A DNA stretch of 64,000 nucleotides from an uncultured Alphaproteobacteria bacterium. Its GTDB lineage: Bacteria; Pseudomonadota; Alphaproteobacteria; RF32; CAG-239. Below the pieces are notes generated by a model. It saw only the letters and a list, made by a program, of their open reading frames with translations, did no database searches and was not told the origin of the DNA. The position numbers and the translations under genes are program-made. The stretch lies in the NCBI GenBank assembly GCA_934277545.1, contig CAKQUG010000008.1, positions 12,163 through 76,162 of the forward strand. The letters are read 5' to 3'. The stretch's first letter is position 1. Each line of letters opens with the position of its first letter. Of this stretch, positions 14,558 through 22,506 are shown one piece after another.

Positions 14558-16888
14558 ATGAGCGATATATTTGATTTAGACGACAGCAGCTGCGCGCCGC
14601 AGCTTTATGACAATATCAGCGCTTTACGCCCGTCCGCCCCGTGGCTGAACGAGCTTAATCCCGAGCAAAAGCAAGCTGTGGAAACAACCGAAGGCCCGTT
14701 ACTGGTGCTTTCGGGCGCAGGTACCGGAAAAACCAAGGTTTTAACCACCCGCTTAGCCTATATTTTGACTATGCAAAAAACGCAGCCGTGGAATTGTTTG
14801 GTTGTTACCTTTACCAACCGTGCCGCTAAAGAAATGAAAGAACGTGTGCAAAATCTTATCGGCGATATGGCTAACAGCGTTTGGCTCGGTACTTTTCACA
14901 GTATCTGTGTTAAAATCTTGCGGGCGCATGCCGAAGTGGTCGGCCTTCATTCCAACTTTACGATTTTAGGCGAAGACGACCAAAAACGTTTGATTAAGCA
15001 AATTTGCGAAGCCTCCGGCATAGACGAGAAAAAATATCCGGCGCAAAGCCTGATGGAAAGAATCGCCCGCCTCAAAGATAAAGGCATAACCGTGGATAAA
15101 GCCGAACAGGAATATCGTTCCAACACGCTTTTGGAAGTTTATAAAAAATATCAAGCCCGCCTGGTGGAACTGAACTGCGTCGATTTCGGCGATATTTTGC
15201 TGGATACGCTCACTATTTTGATGTCTGACGCCGAGATTTTGCGCAAATACCAAGAAAAATTCAAATATATTATGGTTGATGAGTACCAAGACACCAACGT
15301 TACGCAATATCTGTTTTTGCGCCTACTTTCGCAAAAATATCGCAATTTGTGCTGCGTCGGCGATGACGATCAATCCATTTATTCTTGGCGCGGTGCGGAA
15401 ATAGAAAACATTATGCGCTTTCAAAAAGATTTTGAGGACGCTAAAATTATCCGCTTGGAGCGCAACTATCGTTCAACCGCCAATATTTTAAACGCAGCTT
15501 CGGCTCTGATAGCCCATAATTCCACTCGTTTAGGCAAAACTTTACGCGTGGCCGAAAATAGTCCGGCGTGCCGAGGGGCTAATGAAAAAATCAAAGTCTT
15601 AAGCATTTACAGCGGCGAAGAAGAAGCTAAATGGATAGCCTCTGAAATTGAGCGTCTGCACCGCGGCGGACACCCCTACTCCGATTTTGCGGTTTTGGTG
15701 CGCACGGCCTTTCAAACCCGCGAATTTGAAGAAAAATTTATCAGTGAAGCCATACCATATCAAGTTATCGGCGGGCCTAAATTCTATGAGCGCGCGGAAA
15801 TCCGTGATTTATTGGCTTATTTCAGGGTTATTTTACAGCCGAGCGACGATTTGGCGTTTGAACGCATTATCAATAAGCCGGCGCGCGGCATAGGGGCTAA
15901 AACTATTGAAAAACTGCAAGAAACCGCCCGCGATAATCACACTTCCATGTTTGCTGCGGTTAATATTCTGCTTGAAAACGGCGGATTAAGCGGAAAAGCC
16001 AAAGCAAATTTAAGCGAACTCATGGCAAAATTTGCCGAATGGCAGCGCATTGCCAACGCTGTTTCGCCAAACGATTTAGCCGAGCAGGTTTTGGAAGATT
16101 CCGGATATTTGGAAATGCTGAAAAATGATACTTCGGCTGACGCTCCGGGGCGTATTGAAAACTTGAAAGAACTTGTCGGCGTGATGAGCGATACCGAAAA
16201 CTATCCGAATTTGGCGGAATTTTTGGAACACGTCAGTTTGGTTATGGATAACGACAACGCAGTTGACAACAATAAAGTTATGCTGATAACTCTGCACTCC
16301 GCCAAAGGTTTGGAGTTTAACATTGTCTTTTTACCGGGGTGGGAAGAAGGCTTGTTTCCACATCAAAAGAGCCTTGATGAAGGCGGCACCAACTCGCTGG
16401 AAGAAGAACGCCGTCTGGCGTATGTGGCCATTACCCGCGCCAAGCAAAAACTCTATATCACCACCACTTATTGCCGCCGCGTTTACGGACAATGGCAAAA
16501 CAATATGCCGTCACGCTTTTTGAATGAAATTCCGACTTCAACACTGGATATTGTCAACCAAACCAGCAGTTGCTACAACGGCGGCGGTTCGGGTTACAAT
16601 TCATACGGCAACAACAGCGGATATAAAAAATACGGCAGCAAATACAGCAACAAGCCAAAGTTTTCGACCAAACCCAGCTATCAAGCAGACTATGACTATG
16701 AACCTGACGATTACGCCGATTATGATTCATATCAAAGCAGCAAAGCCTCCAGTCTGGTTGGCACAAGAGTATATCACGAAAGTTTTGGCTATGGTAAAAT
16801 AACCAACGTAGAAGGTCAGACTTGCGAAGTTGAATTTGAAAAATTCGGCCGCCGTAAAATTATGGGGACTTACCTTCGAAGAGCCTGA
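14558..16888 (+). CDS. uvrD: UvrD/PcrA-type DNA helicase
   Basis: A 776-residue superfamily 1A 3'-5' DNA helicase used in nucleotide excision and mismatch repair and in clearing proteins from DNA. Visible motifs are Walker A GAGTGKT (53-59), motif II VDEYQDTN (240-247), motif III CVGDDDQSIYSWRGAE, motif IV RLERNYRS, motif V TLHSAKGLEFNIVFLPG and motif VI VAITRAKQKLYI. After a low-complexity Tyr/Ser/Gly-rich linker (about 660-730), the C-terminal end GTRVYHESFGYGKI is the RNA polymerase-binding Tudor-like module found in PcrA/UvrD. No strong Shine-Dalgarno is visible (AAGAAGATTT). It is convergent with the ArsR gene, 9 nt apart. Confidence 0.95.
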   Translation: MSDIFDLDDSSCAPQLYDNISALRPSAPWLNELNPEQKQAVETTEGPLLVLSGAGTGKTKVLTTRLAYILTMQKTQPWNCLVVTFTNRAAKEMKERVQNLIGDMANSVWLGTFHSICVKILRAHAEVVGLHSNFTILGEDDQKRLIKQICEASGIDEKKYPAQSLMERIARLKDKGITVDKAEQEYRSNTLLEVYKKYQARLVELNCVDFGDILLDTLTILMSDAEILRKYQEKFKYIMVDEYQDTNVTQYLFLRLLSQKYRNLCCVGDDDQSIYSWRGAEIENIMRFQKDFEDAKIIRLERNYRSTANILNAASALIAHNSTRLGKTLRVAENSPACRGANEKIKVLSIYSGEEEAKWIASEIERLHRGGHPYSDFAVLVRTAFQTREFEEKFISEAIPYQVIGGPKFYERAEIRDLLAYFRVILQPSDDLAFERIINKPARGIGAKTIEKLQETARDNHTSMFAAVNILLENGGLSGKAKANLSELMAKFAEWQRIANAVSPNDLAEQVLEDSGYLEMLKNDTSADAPGRIENLKELVGVMSDTENYPNLAEFLEHVSLVMDNDNAVDNNKVMLITLHSAKGLEFNIVFLPGWEEGLFPHQKSLDEGGTNSLEEERRLAYVAITRAKQKLYITTTYCRRVYGQWQNNMPSRFLNEIPTSTLDIVNQTSSCYNGGGSGYNSYGNNSGYKKYGSKYSNKPKFSTKPSYQADYDYEPDDYADYDSYQSSKASSLVGTRVYHESFGYGKITNVEGQTCEVEFEKFGRRKIMGTYLRRA

Positions 16889-16897
16889 TTTAAGAAT

Positions 16898-17251
16898 CTA
16901 TAACGGGCATTTAATGTCTAAAATATCGTCCAAGGCGTGGTGCAGTAAGGCGGCTTCGGCGGTATTTGCCAGCTTATAATACATTTCTTTACCCTCACGG
17001 CGGCTTTCCAGTAAACCGGCTTGTTTTAGCAATCGCAAATGATGAGACACAGCCGGCGAGCTCATATTTACCAAAACCGCAATATTGTTCACACAAATTT
17101 CATTATGACACAGCAGCCACAAAATTTTTAAGCGTGTGGCGTCGGAAATCAGCTGAAAAGTCTCCGCCGTGCGAGCAAAAGTCTTGTCATCAGGAGTATT
17201 TTGCAAATGTTTTTCATTATTATGATGATGTAAATGCGGTGTGTTTTCCAT
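16898..17251 (-). CDS. ArsR/SmtB-family metal-sensing repressor
   Basis: A 117-residue winged-helix repressor. The DNA-recognition helix is MSSPAVSHHLRLLKQAGLL and the wing is SRREGKEMYYKL. The N-terminal tail is His-rich (HLHHHNNEKH), and a single Cys sits in EICVNN, at the place where CadC has its CVC metal site. The C-terminal helix has LLHHALDD, like the alpha-5 zinc site of SmtB. These features suggest Zn or Cd sensing of the ZiaR/CadC kind, but the metal is inference. It has its own TTGACA-17-TAATAT promoter. A likely target is the HMA-ATPase operon at 926-3003, although the two are 14 kb apart. Confidence 0.82.
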   Translation of the reverse strand: MENTPHLHHHNNEKHLQNTPDDKTFARTAETFQLISDATRLKILWLLCHNEICVNNIAVLVNMSSPAVSHHLRLLKQAGLLESRREGKEMYYKLANTAEAALLHHALDDILDIKCPL

Positions 17252-17273
17252 TATATTTCTTTCATTTTTACTG

Positions 17274-17302
17274 ATATTACCGAATTGATTTTATGCTGTC
17301 AA
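17274..17302 (-). promoter_or_regulatory. Promoter of the ArsR-family gene
   Basis: On the minus strand TTGACA (17297-17302) and TAATAT (17274-17279) are exactly 17 nt apart, about 22 nt before the ATG. I saw no clear palindrome here like the one at 3030. Confidence 0.65.
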
Positions 17303-17308
17303 CCAAAT

Positions 17309-17680
17309 TTAAGGAATATATCTATATGACTGCGGAGCCACAAAATCAGCCATAAAATCTTTTGGTTCCAATGGCTCAGCGTAACGCACAACATCTTCTG
17401 TTTGCAAAGCGTAAGCCTTTTTACGATTCCGATAATAAACATCAAAAAAAGATTTATGTATACCGGAAAACTTTTCAGTTTGCTGCCAAATTTGTTCAGG
17501 TGTCCCCTCGAGCACAGCTTTTAACTTAAATTCACCGACAATTTTGCCAACCGGCTTAGTAGCATATATAACAACCGTTTCTACATTTTTAGAGAAATTT
17601 TGTTTGCGAAACTCATATCGCTTAGTTCCATTTAAAATTTTTTCAGCAAATTCCGGCTTTATAGATAGTAAAACTCGCAT
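17309..17680 (-). CDS. ASCH/PUA-like domain protein
   Basis: A 123-residue protein whose start (LLSIKPEFAEKILNGTKRYEFRKQ) matches the ASCH fold, a PUA-related RNA-binding barrel. The pattern of a conserved Lys-x-Glu-x-Arg segment, a beta strand VVIYATKPVGKIVGEFKL and a C-terminal FVAPQSYRYIP is typical of small stand-alone ASCH proteins (COG4933-like). Members are thought to bind RNA or modified nucleotides, but the target is unknown. An AAGGA lies upstream of the ATG. It appears monocistronic, downstream of the second prepilin-like gene on the same strand. Confidence 0.75.
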   Translation of the reverse strand: MRVLLSIKPEFAEKILNGTKRYEFRKQNFSKNVETVVIYATKPVGKIVGEFKLKAVLEGTPEQIWQQTEKFSGIHKSFFDVYYRNRKKAYALQTEDVVRYAEPLEPKDFMADFVAPQSYRYIP

Positions 17681-17784
17681 ATTTTTTCCTTTTTCTTAAT
17701 TTAATCAACAATTCTTATGTAATGCAAGCAAAAAATTCTTAACCGATTGCTAAACAGCTGTTTTTACAAGTTTATTTAATTTTT

Positions 17785-18558
17785 TTACAAAAACTCCATT
17801 ACAAATATGCATAAATCATTATTTAACCGGCAAGTATTGCAAACATTTTGAATTTCGGTCATTGACGCGTTTACCAAACAATTATTACCGGAACAATATT
17901 TATCGCCTAAAAAGTATGTTCCGTCGACCTGGTCTCGATAAACACCGGCACGAAAAACAATGCCATGCAACGGCTGCAGCAAGTCTCTTAACAAATTCGT
18001 ACACATTTTATAGGAAAAAGTTTCCGTAATATATTTATTATTAACGGATTTACCTGTTCCCAAGTGAACATCAAAAACAAGATGCTGCGACCGAATAAAG
18101 GGTACAACCTGATTTCCGGTTGAATCATAAAAAACAGAACCTGATTTTTTCCAGCTTCCGGGAACAAGATTCATCCCTTCAACCACATTTGCAATTATAT
18201 ATGATTCTGAAATAGAGGAAAGCGGTGTAAAAGAACTTTCATGTTCAAGCAAACCGCTGATTAAATAACTGTATTCTTCCAACAATTTATTCAGCTTAAA
18301 TTTTTCCATAGCTTTGGAGTAACCGGCAATTCCACCGACACTCAGCACGGCGATAATCGCCAGAACACCAAGCATTTCTATCATTGACCGACCAACCTCG
18401 CCTTGTTTTTCGTCATTATGAGCACAGCGAAGCAATGACGATAGAGTATGGGGCAAAGTTGATTGATTGCATCGTTTTACTCGCAATGACGATAGAGTAT
18501 GGGACAAAGTTTTAAATGTCCTACTCTTCTTCAATAAAAATTCTATACCTTTCAACAC
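17785..18558 (-). CDS. Prepilin-like protein with repeat-derived N-terminal extension
   Basis: A 257-residue paralogue of the prepilin-like gene at 5479. It starts at GTG 18558, six nt after a perfect AAGGAGG. About 75 residues precede the cleavage signal G|RSMIEMLGVLAIIAVLSVGGIAGYSKAMEKFK, where Glu5 and the hydrophobic helix fit prepilin peptidase substrates. The long extension before the signal is odd; much of it is encoded by a direct 51-nt repeat (TLSHTLSSL and TLPHTLSSL) and a palindrome. The C-terminal half is Cys-rich (YCSGNNC, CNTC), as in the paralogue. Pseudopilins of this kind are exported through type II or IV pilus machinery. A good promoter within an inverted-repeat region lies upstream. 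Confidence 0.8.
   Translation of the reverse strand: MLKGIEFLLKKSRTFKTLSHTLSSLRVKRCNQSTLPHTLSSLLRCAHNDEKQGEVGRSMIEMLGVLAIIAVLSVGGIAGYSKAMEKFKLNKLLEEYSYLISGLLEHESSFTPLSSISESYIIANVVEGMNLVPGSWKKSGSVFYDSTGNQVVPFIRSQHLVFDVHLGTGKSVNNKYITETFSYKMCTNLLRDLLQPLHGIVFRAGVYRDQVDGTYFLGDKYCSGNNCLVNASMTEIQNVCNTCRLNNDLCIFVMEFL
18411..18511. repeat. Palindrome and 51-nt direct repeat coding the prepilin extension
   Basis: CGTCATTATG...AGCAATGACG (18411-18440) is an inverted repeat like that at 5621. Two 28-nt copies beginning CAATGACGATAGAGTATGGG (18433-18460 and 18484-18511) differ at one base and are spaced by 51 nt, or 17 codons, so the reading frame is kept. The element therefore adds repeated residues instead of breaking the gene. 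Confidence 0.65.
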
Positions 18559-18655
18559 GTTGTTCCTCCTTGGTGGTGTAAAAAAAACGACCGTTATTTT
18601 TACACACTTCGAACAACCATCTGAAAATTCTTAAAAATCAGCAAAAAATCTCGTA

Positions 18656-18684
18656 ATTATAAAAAGTTATTGCAAAAACAGCAA
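18656..18684 (-). promoter_or_regulatory. Promoter toward the second prepilin-like gene
   Basis: On the minus strand TTGCTG (18679-18684) and a perfect TATAAT (18656-18661) are 17 nt apart. The transcript would include the left arm of the inverted repeat in its leader. Confidence 0.6.
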
Positions 18685-18698
18685 ACCTTTGCTAAATT
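18670..18698 (+). promoter_or_regulatory. Rightward promoter inside the inverted-repeat segment
   Basis: TTGCAA (18670-18675) and TAAATT (18693-18698), 17 nt apart and with a TG-type extended -10 (TGCTAAATT). It points toward gltX and overlaps the leftward promoter. Confidence 0.4.
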
Positions 18699-18812
18699 GC
18701 AAAAAGAAGCTATTTTAAAGTCCGATTTAAACGGTCGTTTTTTTTACACACTTTTGACAAAACATCCCTAAAATTCAAAATCTTTTTACAAGTTAAAAAC
18801 TCCATAAAAATC

Positions 18813-18840
18813 TTGCAATACGCAAATTTTAGTCTATTCT
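18813..18840 (+). promoter_or_regulatory. Proximal promoter of gltX
   Basis: TTGCAA (18813-18818) and TATTCT (18835-18840), 16 nt apart, about 42 nt before the gltX ATG. Confidence 0.45.
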
Positions 18841-18882
18841 AAGGATAATTAACTATAAACCAGATTAGAGGATTGTTATAAA

Positions 18883-20322
18883 ATGAAAAATAGAACCAGA
18901 TTTGCGCCAAGTCCGACCGGATATATGCACATCGGCAACCTGCGCACTGCTTTATATGAATATTTAATCGCTAAATCAGCCGGCGGAGATTTTATTCTGC
19001 GTATTGAAGATACTGACCAAAAACGCTATGTTGAAGGCGCAACCGATATTATTTTCAAAACATTAAAACGTGTCGGTATGGACTGGGATGAAGGTCCGGA
19101 TATCGGTGGCGAATTTGGTCCGTATGTGCAATCAGAACGCCGTAAAATTTATCAAGAATACGCTCACAAATTGGTTGAACTTGGCGGAGCACATTATTGT
19201 TTCTGCGCTCAAAAAGAAGAAAATGAAGAAGTCGATGAAGATACTCCGGAAGCACACATCAAATTTAAAGACCCATGCTTAAAAATCTCTTTGGAAGAAG
19301 CTAAAAAGCGAGTTGCCGCCGGCGAACCTTACACAATTCGCCAAACCATTAGCAAAAAAGGCACATCAATTTTTCATGATGTCGTTTACGGCGATATTGA
19401 AATTGACTACGATGAGCTTGACGAAGGCGTGTTATTAAAATCTGACGGACTGCCGACTTATAACTTTGCCAACGTAGTGGACGACCATTTAATGCAAATC
19501 ACTCATGTTGTGCGCGGCAATGAATATATTTCTTCCACCCCTAAATATAATCTGATTTATGAAGCGTTTGGCTGGACACCGCCGATTTATGTTCACGTTC
19601 CGCCGGTTATGAAAGATGCGCAACACAAATTAAGCAAACGCAACGGCGACGCCTCTTTCCAAGATTTGGTAGCCAAAGGCTATTTACCTGAAGCAATTTT
19701 AAATTATATCGCCCTGCTCGGCTGGAATCCGGGAACAGAGCAAGAAATCTTTTCATTAGAAGAACTTAAACAATGTTTCTCAAGTGAAAGATTAAACAAA
19801 TCTCCGGCAATTTTTGATATTACCAAACTTACTTGGATGAACGGTTGCTATATCCGTAACCTTTCTGAAACAGACTTTTATAAGCTGGCTTTACCGTATT
19901 ATAAAGATTTAGAAAACAAAAATATGGATTTAGCCTTTTTAAGCAAAGTGTTACAGCCGCGTATTGAAGTCTTAAATCAAATTACTGAACAGACAGATTT
20001 CTTAGCCCAAATGCCGGAATATGATGTTGCTTTGTATGAAAATAAAAAGATGAAAACAAATCCGGAAATTGCCGCTAAAGCCTTGCAGCTGGTTTTACCC
20101 GTATTGGAAAACATTACCGATTGGACTAATGAAAACTTGTTCAACACCCTGAAAGAAACAGCCGTTGCCAATGAAATGAAAAACGGTCAAATTCTTTATC
20201 CGGTGCGCATTGCCCTTTCCGGCAAAGAAACCACACCGGGCGGAGCGACAGAATTAGCGCATATTTTAGGCAAAGACGAAACTTTAAAACGCCTTAAAGC
20301 CGCCATATCAAAATTGGCATAA
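18883..20322 (+). CDS. gltX: Glutamyl-tRNA synthetase
   Basis: A 479-residue class I synthetase that charges tRNA-Glu (and possibly tRNA-Gln, as many alphaproteobacteria use the indirect route). The HIGH signature appears as HIGN (16-19) in RFAPSPTGYMHIGNLRTALYEYL, and the KMSKS loop as KLSKR (249-253). The GRxxxR-type zinc region is replaced by YCFCAQ followed by acidic residues. The C-terminal helical anticodon-binding domain is complete, so the length is normal. An AGAGGA lies 12 nt before the ATG. Alphaproteobacteria often have two GltX copies with different tRNA preferences, and this sequence alone does not tell which this is. Confidence 0.95.
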   Translation: MKNRTRFAPSPTGYMHIGNLRTALYEYLIAKSAGGDFILRIEDTDQKRYVEGATDIIFKTLKRVGMDWDEGPDIGGEFGPYVQSERRKIYQEYAHKLVELGGAHYCFCAQKEENEEVDEDTPEAHIKFKDPCLKISLEEAKKRVAAGEPYTIRQTISKKGTSIFHDVVYGDIEIDYDELDEGVLLKSDGLPTYNFANVVDDHLMQITHVVRGNEYISSTPKYNLIYEAFGWTPPIYVHVPPVMKDAQHKLSKRNGDASFQDLVAKGYLPEAILNYIALLGWNPGTEQEIFSLEELKQCFSSERLNKSPAIFDITKLTWMNGCYIRNLSETDFYKLALPYYKDLENKNMDLAFLSKVLQPRIEVLNQITEQTDFLAQMPEYDVALYENKKMKTNPEIAAKALQLVLPVLENITDWTNENLFNTLKETAVANEMKNGQILYPVRIALSGKETTPGGATELAHILGKDETLKRLKAAISKLA

Positions 20323-20346
20323 CCGATAAAAACAGGAGTATGGCGC

Positions 20347-21150
20347 ATGCCGAGTTTGCATGTTTTACGACGGGTAAAACCCAAGGAAAAAGCCGTAAAA
20401 AACAGCACGATTATTTGCATAGCAGCTATACTTCTGTTTTTCTTTCCGGAATACCCTAAACGCCTGTTCTATCCGCTTTTATTCGGACATACAACAACTG
20501 AAAAACTTGTAATTTCATCAGACGGAACCTACAAAGATATTGAGCCGGCAAATTTTAATTTTTCTCGAAATGACTATATTTATGAGTTACAGCCTAAAAC
20601 TCAATACAGTATAACCGCGAAAATCGGCTATGTTGACCATTACGATACCTGGTTTAATAAAATGTATCGCGGACACAGCCAAGGCAAATACATCAATCTG
20701 GTACCTATTGATTTGCTATTGATTTACGGCGATATGGCAAAACCGGAAATTTATAAGCTGTTTGAGTTTGACCACGAAGAACGTACCGGTATTATTAAAT
20801 GCAAAGGCGTAAAATATAAAGAATCTTTTTTCTCATTTTATTCTTCCGCCTCCGAACGTGAAGAAAGTGAAAAGAATTATACAATTTGCAATCCTCATAT
20901 AAATTCCAATCAATTCAACAACTATCACCCGATTCCGGCAAATGAAAAGATAAACAAGGGATTGCACACACTGCTTACCGGAGATATTGTATATTTAGAA
21001 GGCTATCTGGTTGACGTACCGTCCATGGGTATGCACACCGGCACACGCACCAACCAACATCACGAGTATGTAATGAACGGACAAAATCCGGGAATGTGCT
21101 TTATTTTATTTACCACAAAGTTAATTGTAAACGGCTATGTTTACGAATAG
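20347..21150 (+). CDS. Uncharacterised membrane-anchored protein
   Basis: A 267-residue protein I do not recognise. Residues about 20 to 45 (STIICIAAILLFFFPEYPKRLFYPLLF) form one membrane segment, preceded by a basic cytoplasmic stretch. The remainder should lie in the periplasm and looks beta-rich, with a C-terminal GDIVYLEGYLVDVPSMGMHTGTR segment that resembles a barrel lining but is not diagnostic. It starts 24 nt after gltX with an AGGAG 8 nt upstream, so it may be read from the gltX transcript. The next gene converges, ending one nt away. Confidence 0.65.
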   Translation: MPSLHVLRRVKPKEKAVKNSTIICIAAILLFFFPEYPKRLFYPLLFGHTTTEKLVISSDGTYKDIEPANFNFSRNDYIYELQPKTQYSITAKIGYVDHYDTWFNKMYRGHSQGKYINLVPIDLLLIYGDMAKPEIYKLFEFDHEERTGIIKCKGVKYKESFFSFYSSASEREESEKNYTICNPHINSNQFNNYHPIPANEKINKGLHTLLTGDIVYLEGYLVDVPSMGMHTGTRTNQHHEYVMNGQNPGMCFILFTTKLIVNGYVYE

Positions 21151-21151
21151 T

Positions 21152-21583
21152 TTAAACAAGCTCCAACGCCTGTTTATAGCGGTCATACCATGACATATAA
21201 TCCAACACCAGCTGATTTATTTCCGCTACTTTTTCGTCTTCTATCTGCAGAGCTTTGCCGACTTTGATAACCAAATCAATTTCTTTATCGTCTAAATCTT
21301 CATCAGAATTTGCCACTGTCAGCAATTCTTTAATCAAATACAATGATTTTTGCCTGTTCAGCAAGTTTTTAGCCTGTTCCATCAACGCATCTTCCGACAT
21401 AACTTGGTTGATTTGCGCACTGCATTCTTTAGGAATCTGATATTGTTTTGCAAGTTCCTTCATAAAAGAGCGTTCATTGTCATCTATTTTGCCATCTTTG
21501 CCTATCAAGCGGATAATCATGCGCAAAAACAATAATTTTTCTTCCAAACTCAAATTTACAACATATTCAAAACCATTCGTCAT
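21152..21583 (-). CDS. TerB-like helical protein
   Basis: A 143-residue all-helical protein resembling the TerB fold. It has two acidic loops typical of that fold: KDGKIDDNERSFMKELA and NSDEDLDDKEIDLVIKVGKAL, each between amphipathic helices. In the family these Asp/Glu-rich loops can bind metal, and members are linked to tellurite resistance and stress response, but function is not established for stand-alone copies. GAGGAG precedes the ATG. A second TerB-like gene is at 62355-62795. Confidence 0.7.
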   Translation of the reverse strand: MTNGFEYVVNLSLEEKLLFLRMIIRLIGKDGKIDDNERSFMKELAKQYQIPKECSAQINQVMSEDALMEQAKNLLNRQKSLYLIKELLTVANSDEDLDDKEIDLVIKVGKALQIEDEKVAEINQLVLDYMSWYDRYKQALELV

Positions 21584-21689
21584 AACAATATCTCCTCATA
21601 TTTTTTATTATTTTACTTTAAATTAGTTAATTTTTCCTTTTTTATATATTATTATTGACAAATACACCTCTTTACCGCATTACGGCAAT

Positions 21690-21736
21690 AAAAAAAACTA
21701 ACCGCATATTAAAATATGAGGTTAGTTTTTTTTATT
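21690..21736. terminator. Strong hairpin terminator
   Basis: AAAAACTAACC and GGTTAGTTTTT enclose an inner CATATT/AATATG stem, giving a long, almost perfect hairpin with T and A runs on both sides. It lies after the stop of the lipoprotein gene on the minus strand. Confidence 0.8.
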
Positions 21737-21738
21737 AG

Positions 21739-22212
21739 CTATCTGAGTCTCAGCAAACGAGGATAATGGCTCATAACCGAGTTTCTATCCCTTAAAAATT
21801 TTGCGACCTCCAAATTTTGCGCGCACCATCTGCGGGCTTCATCAACACGACTCTGAAACGGCAACGAATCATCACATTTAACCAAATAGATGAACGGACC
21901 TTGCTTCCAAAGCATTACAAAATCACCGGCCGAAACGCGCAATGACGAATTAGCATACTTTGCTTGAGCAATTTTTGCAGCTTCCACAACCTGTACCGAA
22001 CGAAGATTACCATTTTCATCTTCTTCAGTTGCGTAAAAAGCACTGTTCTGATTGTCCAACACGCCTTTTACCACCTCATCATTCAGAATTTTGTTTATAT
22101 AACAAAATTCTGCATCTTTCTGTAAGGAGTACCCCTTGAAACAATGATGGGAACAAGAAGTAAACGTAAGAACCAACATCATTGCCATAAAGCAAAAAAC
22201 GAGTTTTTTCAT
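21739..22212 (-). CDS. Putative lipoprotein of unknown function
   Basis: A 157-residue protein with a lipoprotein signal: MKK, a hydrophobic stretch LVFCFMAMMLVLTF and TSC with Cys20 as the lipidated residue. The mature part has no family I recognise; it has several Cys (HHCF, FCY, KCDD, WCAQ) and a C-terminal basic end. The ATG has no Shine-Dalgarno sequence (AGTTTATTTTTATG). It is a single gene with a strong terminator. Confidence 0.65.
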   Translation of the reverse strand: MKKLVFCFMAMMLVLTFTSCSHHCFKGYSLQKDAEFCYINKILNDEVVKGVLDNQNSAFYATEEDENGNLRSVQVVEAAKIAQAKYANSSLRVSAGDFVMLWKQGPFIYLVKCDDSLPFQSRVDEARRWCAQNLEVAKFLRDRNSVMSHYPRLLRLR

Positions 22213-22263
22213 AAAAATAAACTAAAAATTTGAAAAATTATTATTAAAACAACTTTGTTTTAG

Positions 22264-22422
22264 CACAGAAAAAAGCAAAGTCAAGCCCTGCACCCAAAAA
22301 AAGTTAAACATATCTTTGAAAAAGGCATATCCGAATATTATCCGCAAAATGTTTCAAACAAAAACTATTACCGATTGGACGTTGCCGAAAATATAAAACA
22401 AAGCCTGATAGGCGTCATTTAG
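22264..22422 (+). pseudogene. Possible remnant of a coding sequence
   Basis: An open stretch of 52 codons with no start codon, ending at TAG 22420-22422. The last part reads KGISEYYPQNVSNKNYYRL then DVAENIKQSLIGVI, which looks protein-like. It may be the 3' end of a decayed gene in the 294-nt gap between the lipoprotein gene and 22507. Chance is not excluded. Confidence 0.25.
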
Positions 22423-22435
22423 ACAAATACCGGCT

Positions 22436-22476
22436 TGACAAAAAATACGATTATGATATATCATAATCGTATTTTT
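22436..22476. promoter_or_regulatory. TTGACA box merged with an 18-bp perfect palindrome
   Basis: An 18-bp arm beginning AAAAATACGATTATG (22441-22458) is followed without a loop by its exact reverse complement (22459-22476), ending in a T run. TTGACA lies at 22436-22441 at its left edge. It may be a terminator for the remnant upstream or an operator over the promoter of the gene at 22507. Confidence 0.6.
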
Positions 22477-22506
22477 TTATTATTGTTTCACTAAAATTAT
22501 ATCATT

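Larger units (their letters stand above)
18576..18749. repeat. 20-bp perfect inverted repeat flanking divergent promoters
   Basis: GTGTAAAAAAAACGACCGTT (18576-18595) is the exact reverse complement of 18730-18749. The 134 nt between them hold a leftward and a rightward promoter. Short direct repeats TTTTTACACACTT (18597-18609 and 18741-18753) accompany both copies. This is most of the 324-nt gap between the prepilin-like gene and gltX. It could be an invertible cassette or paired leader elements; either is inference. Confidence 0.7.

Noticed and set aside
18597..18729. Riboswitch or small RNA gene in the gap before gltX
   Set aside because: No conserved riboswitch core could be recognised; the visible structure is explained by promoters and the inverted repeat.
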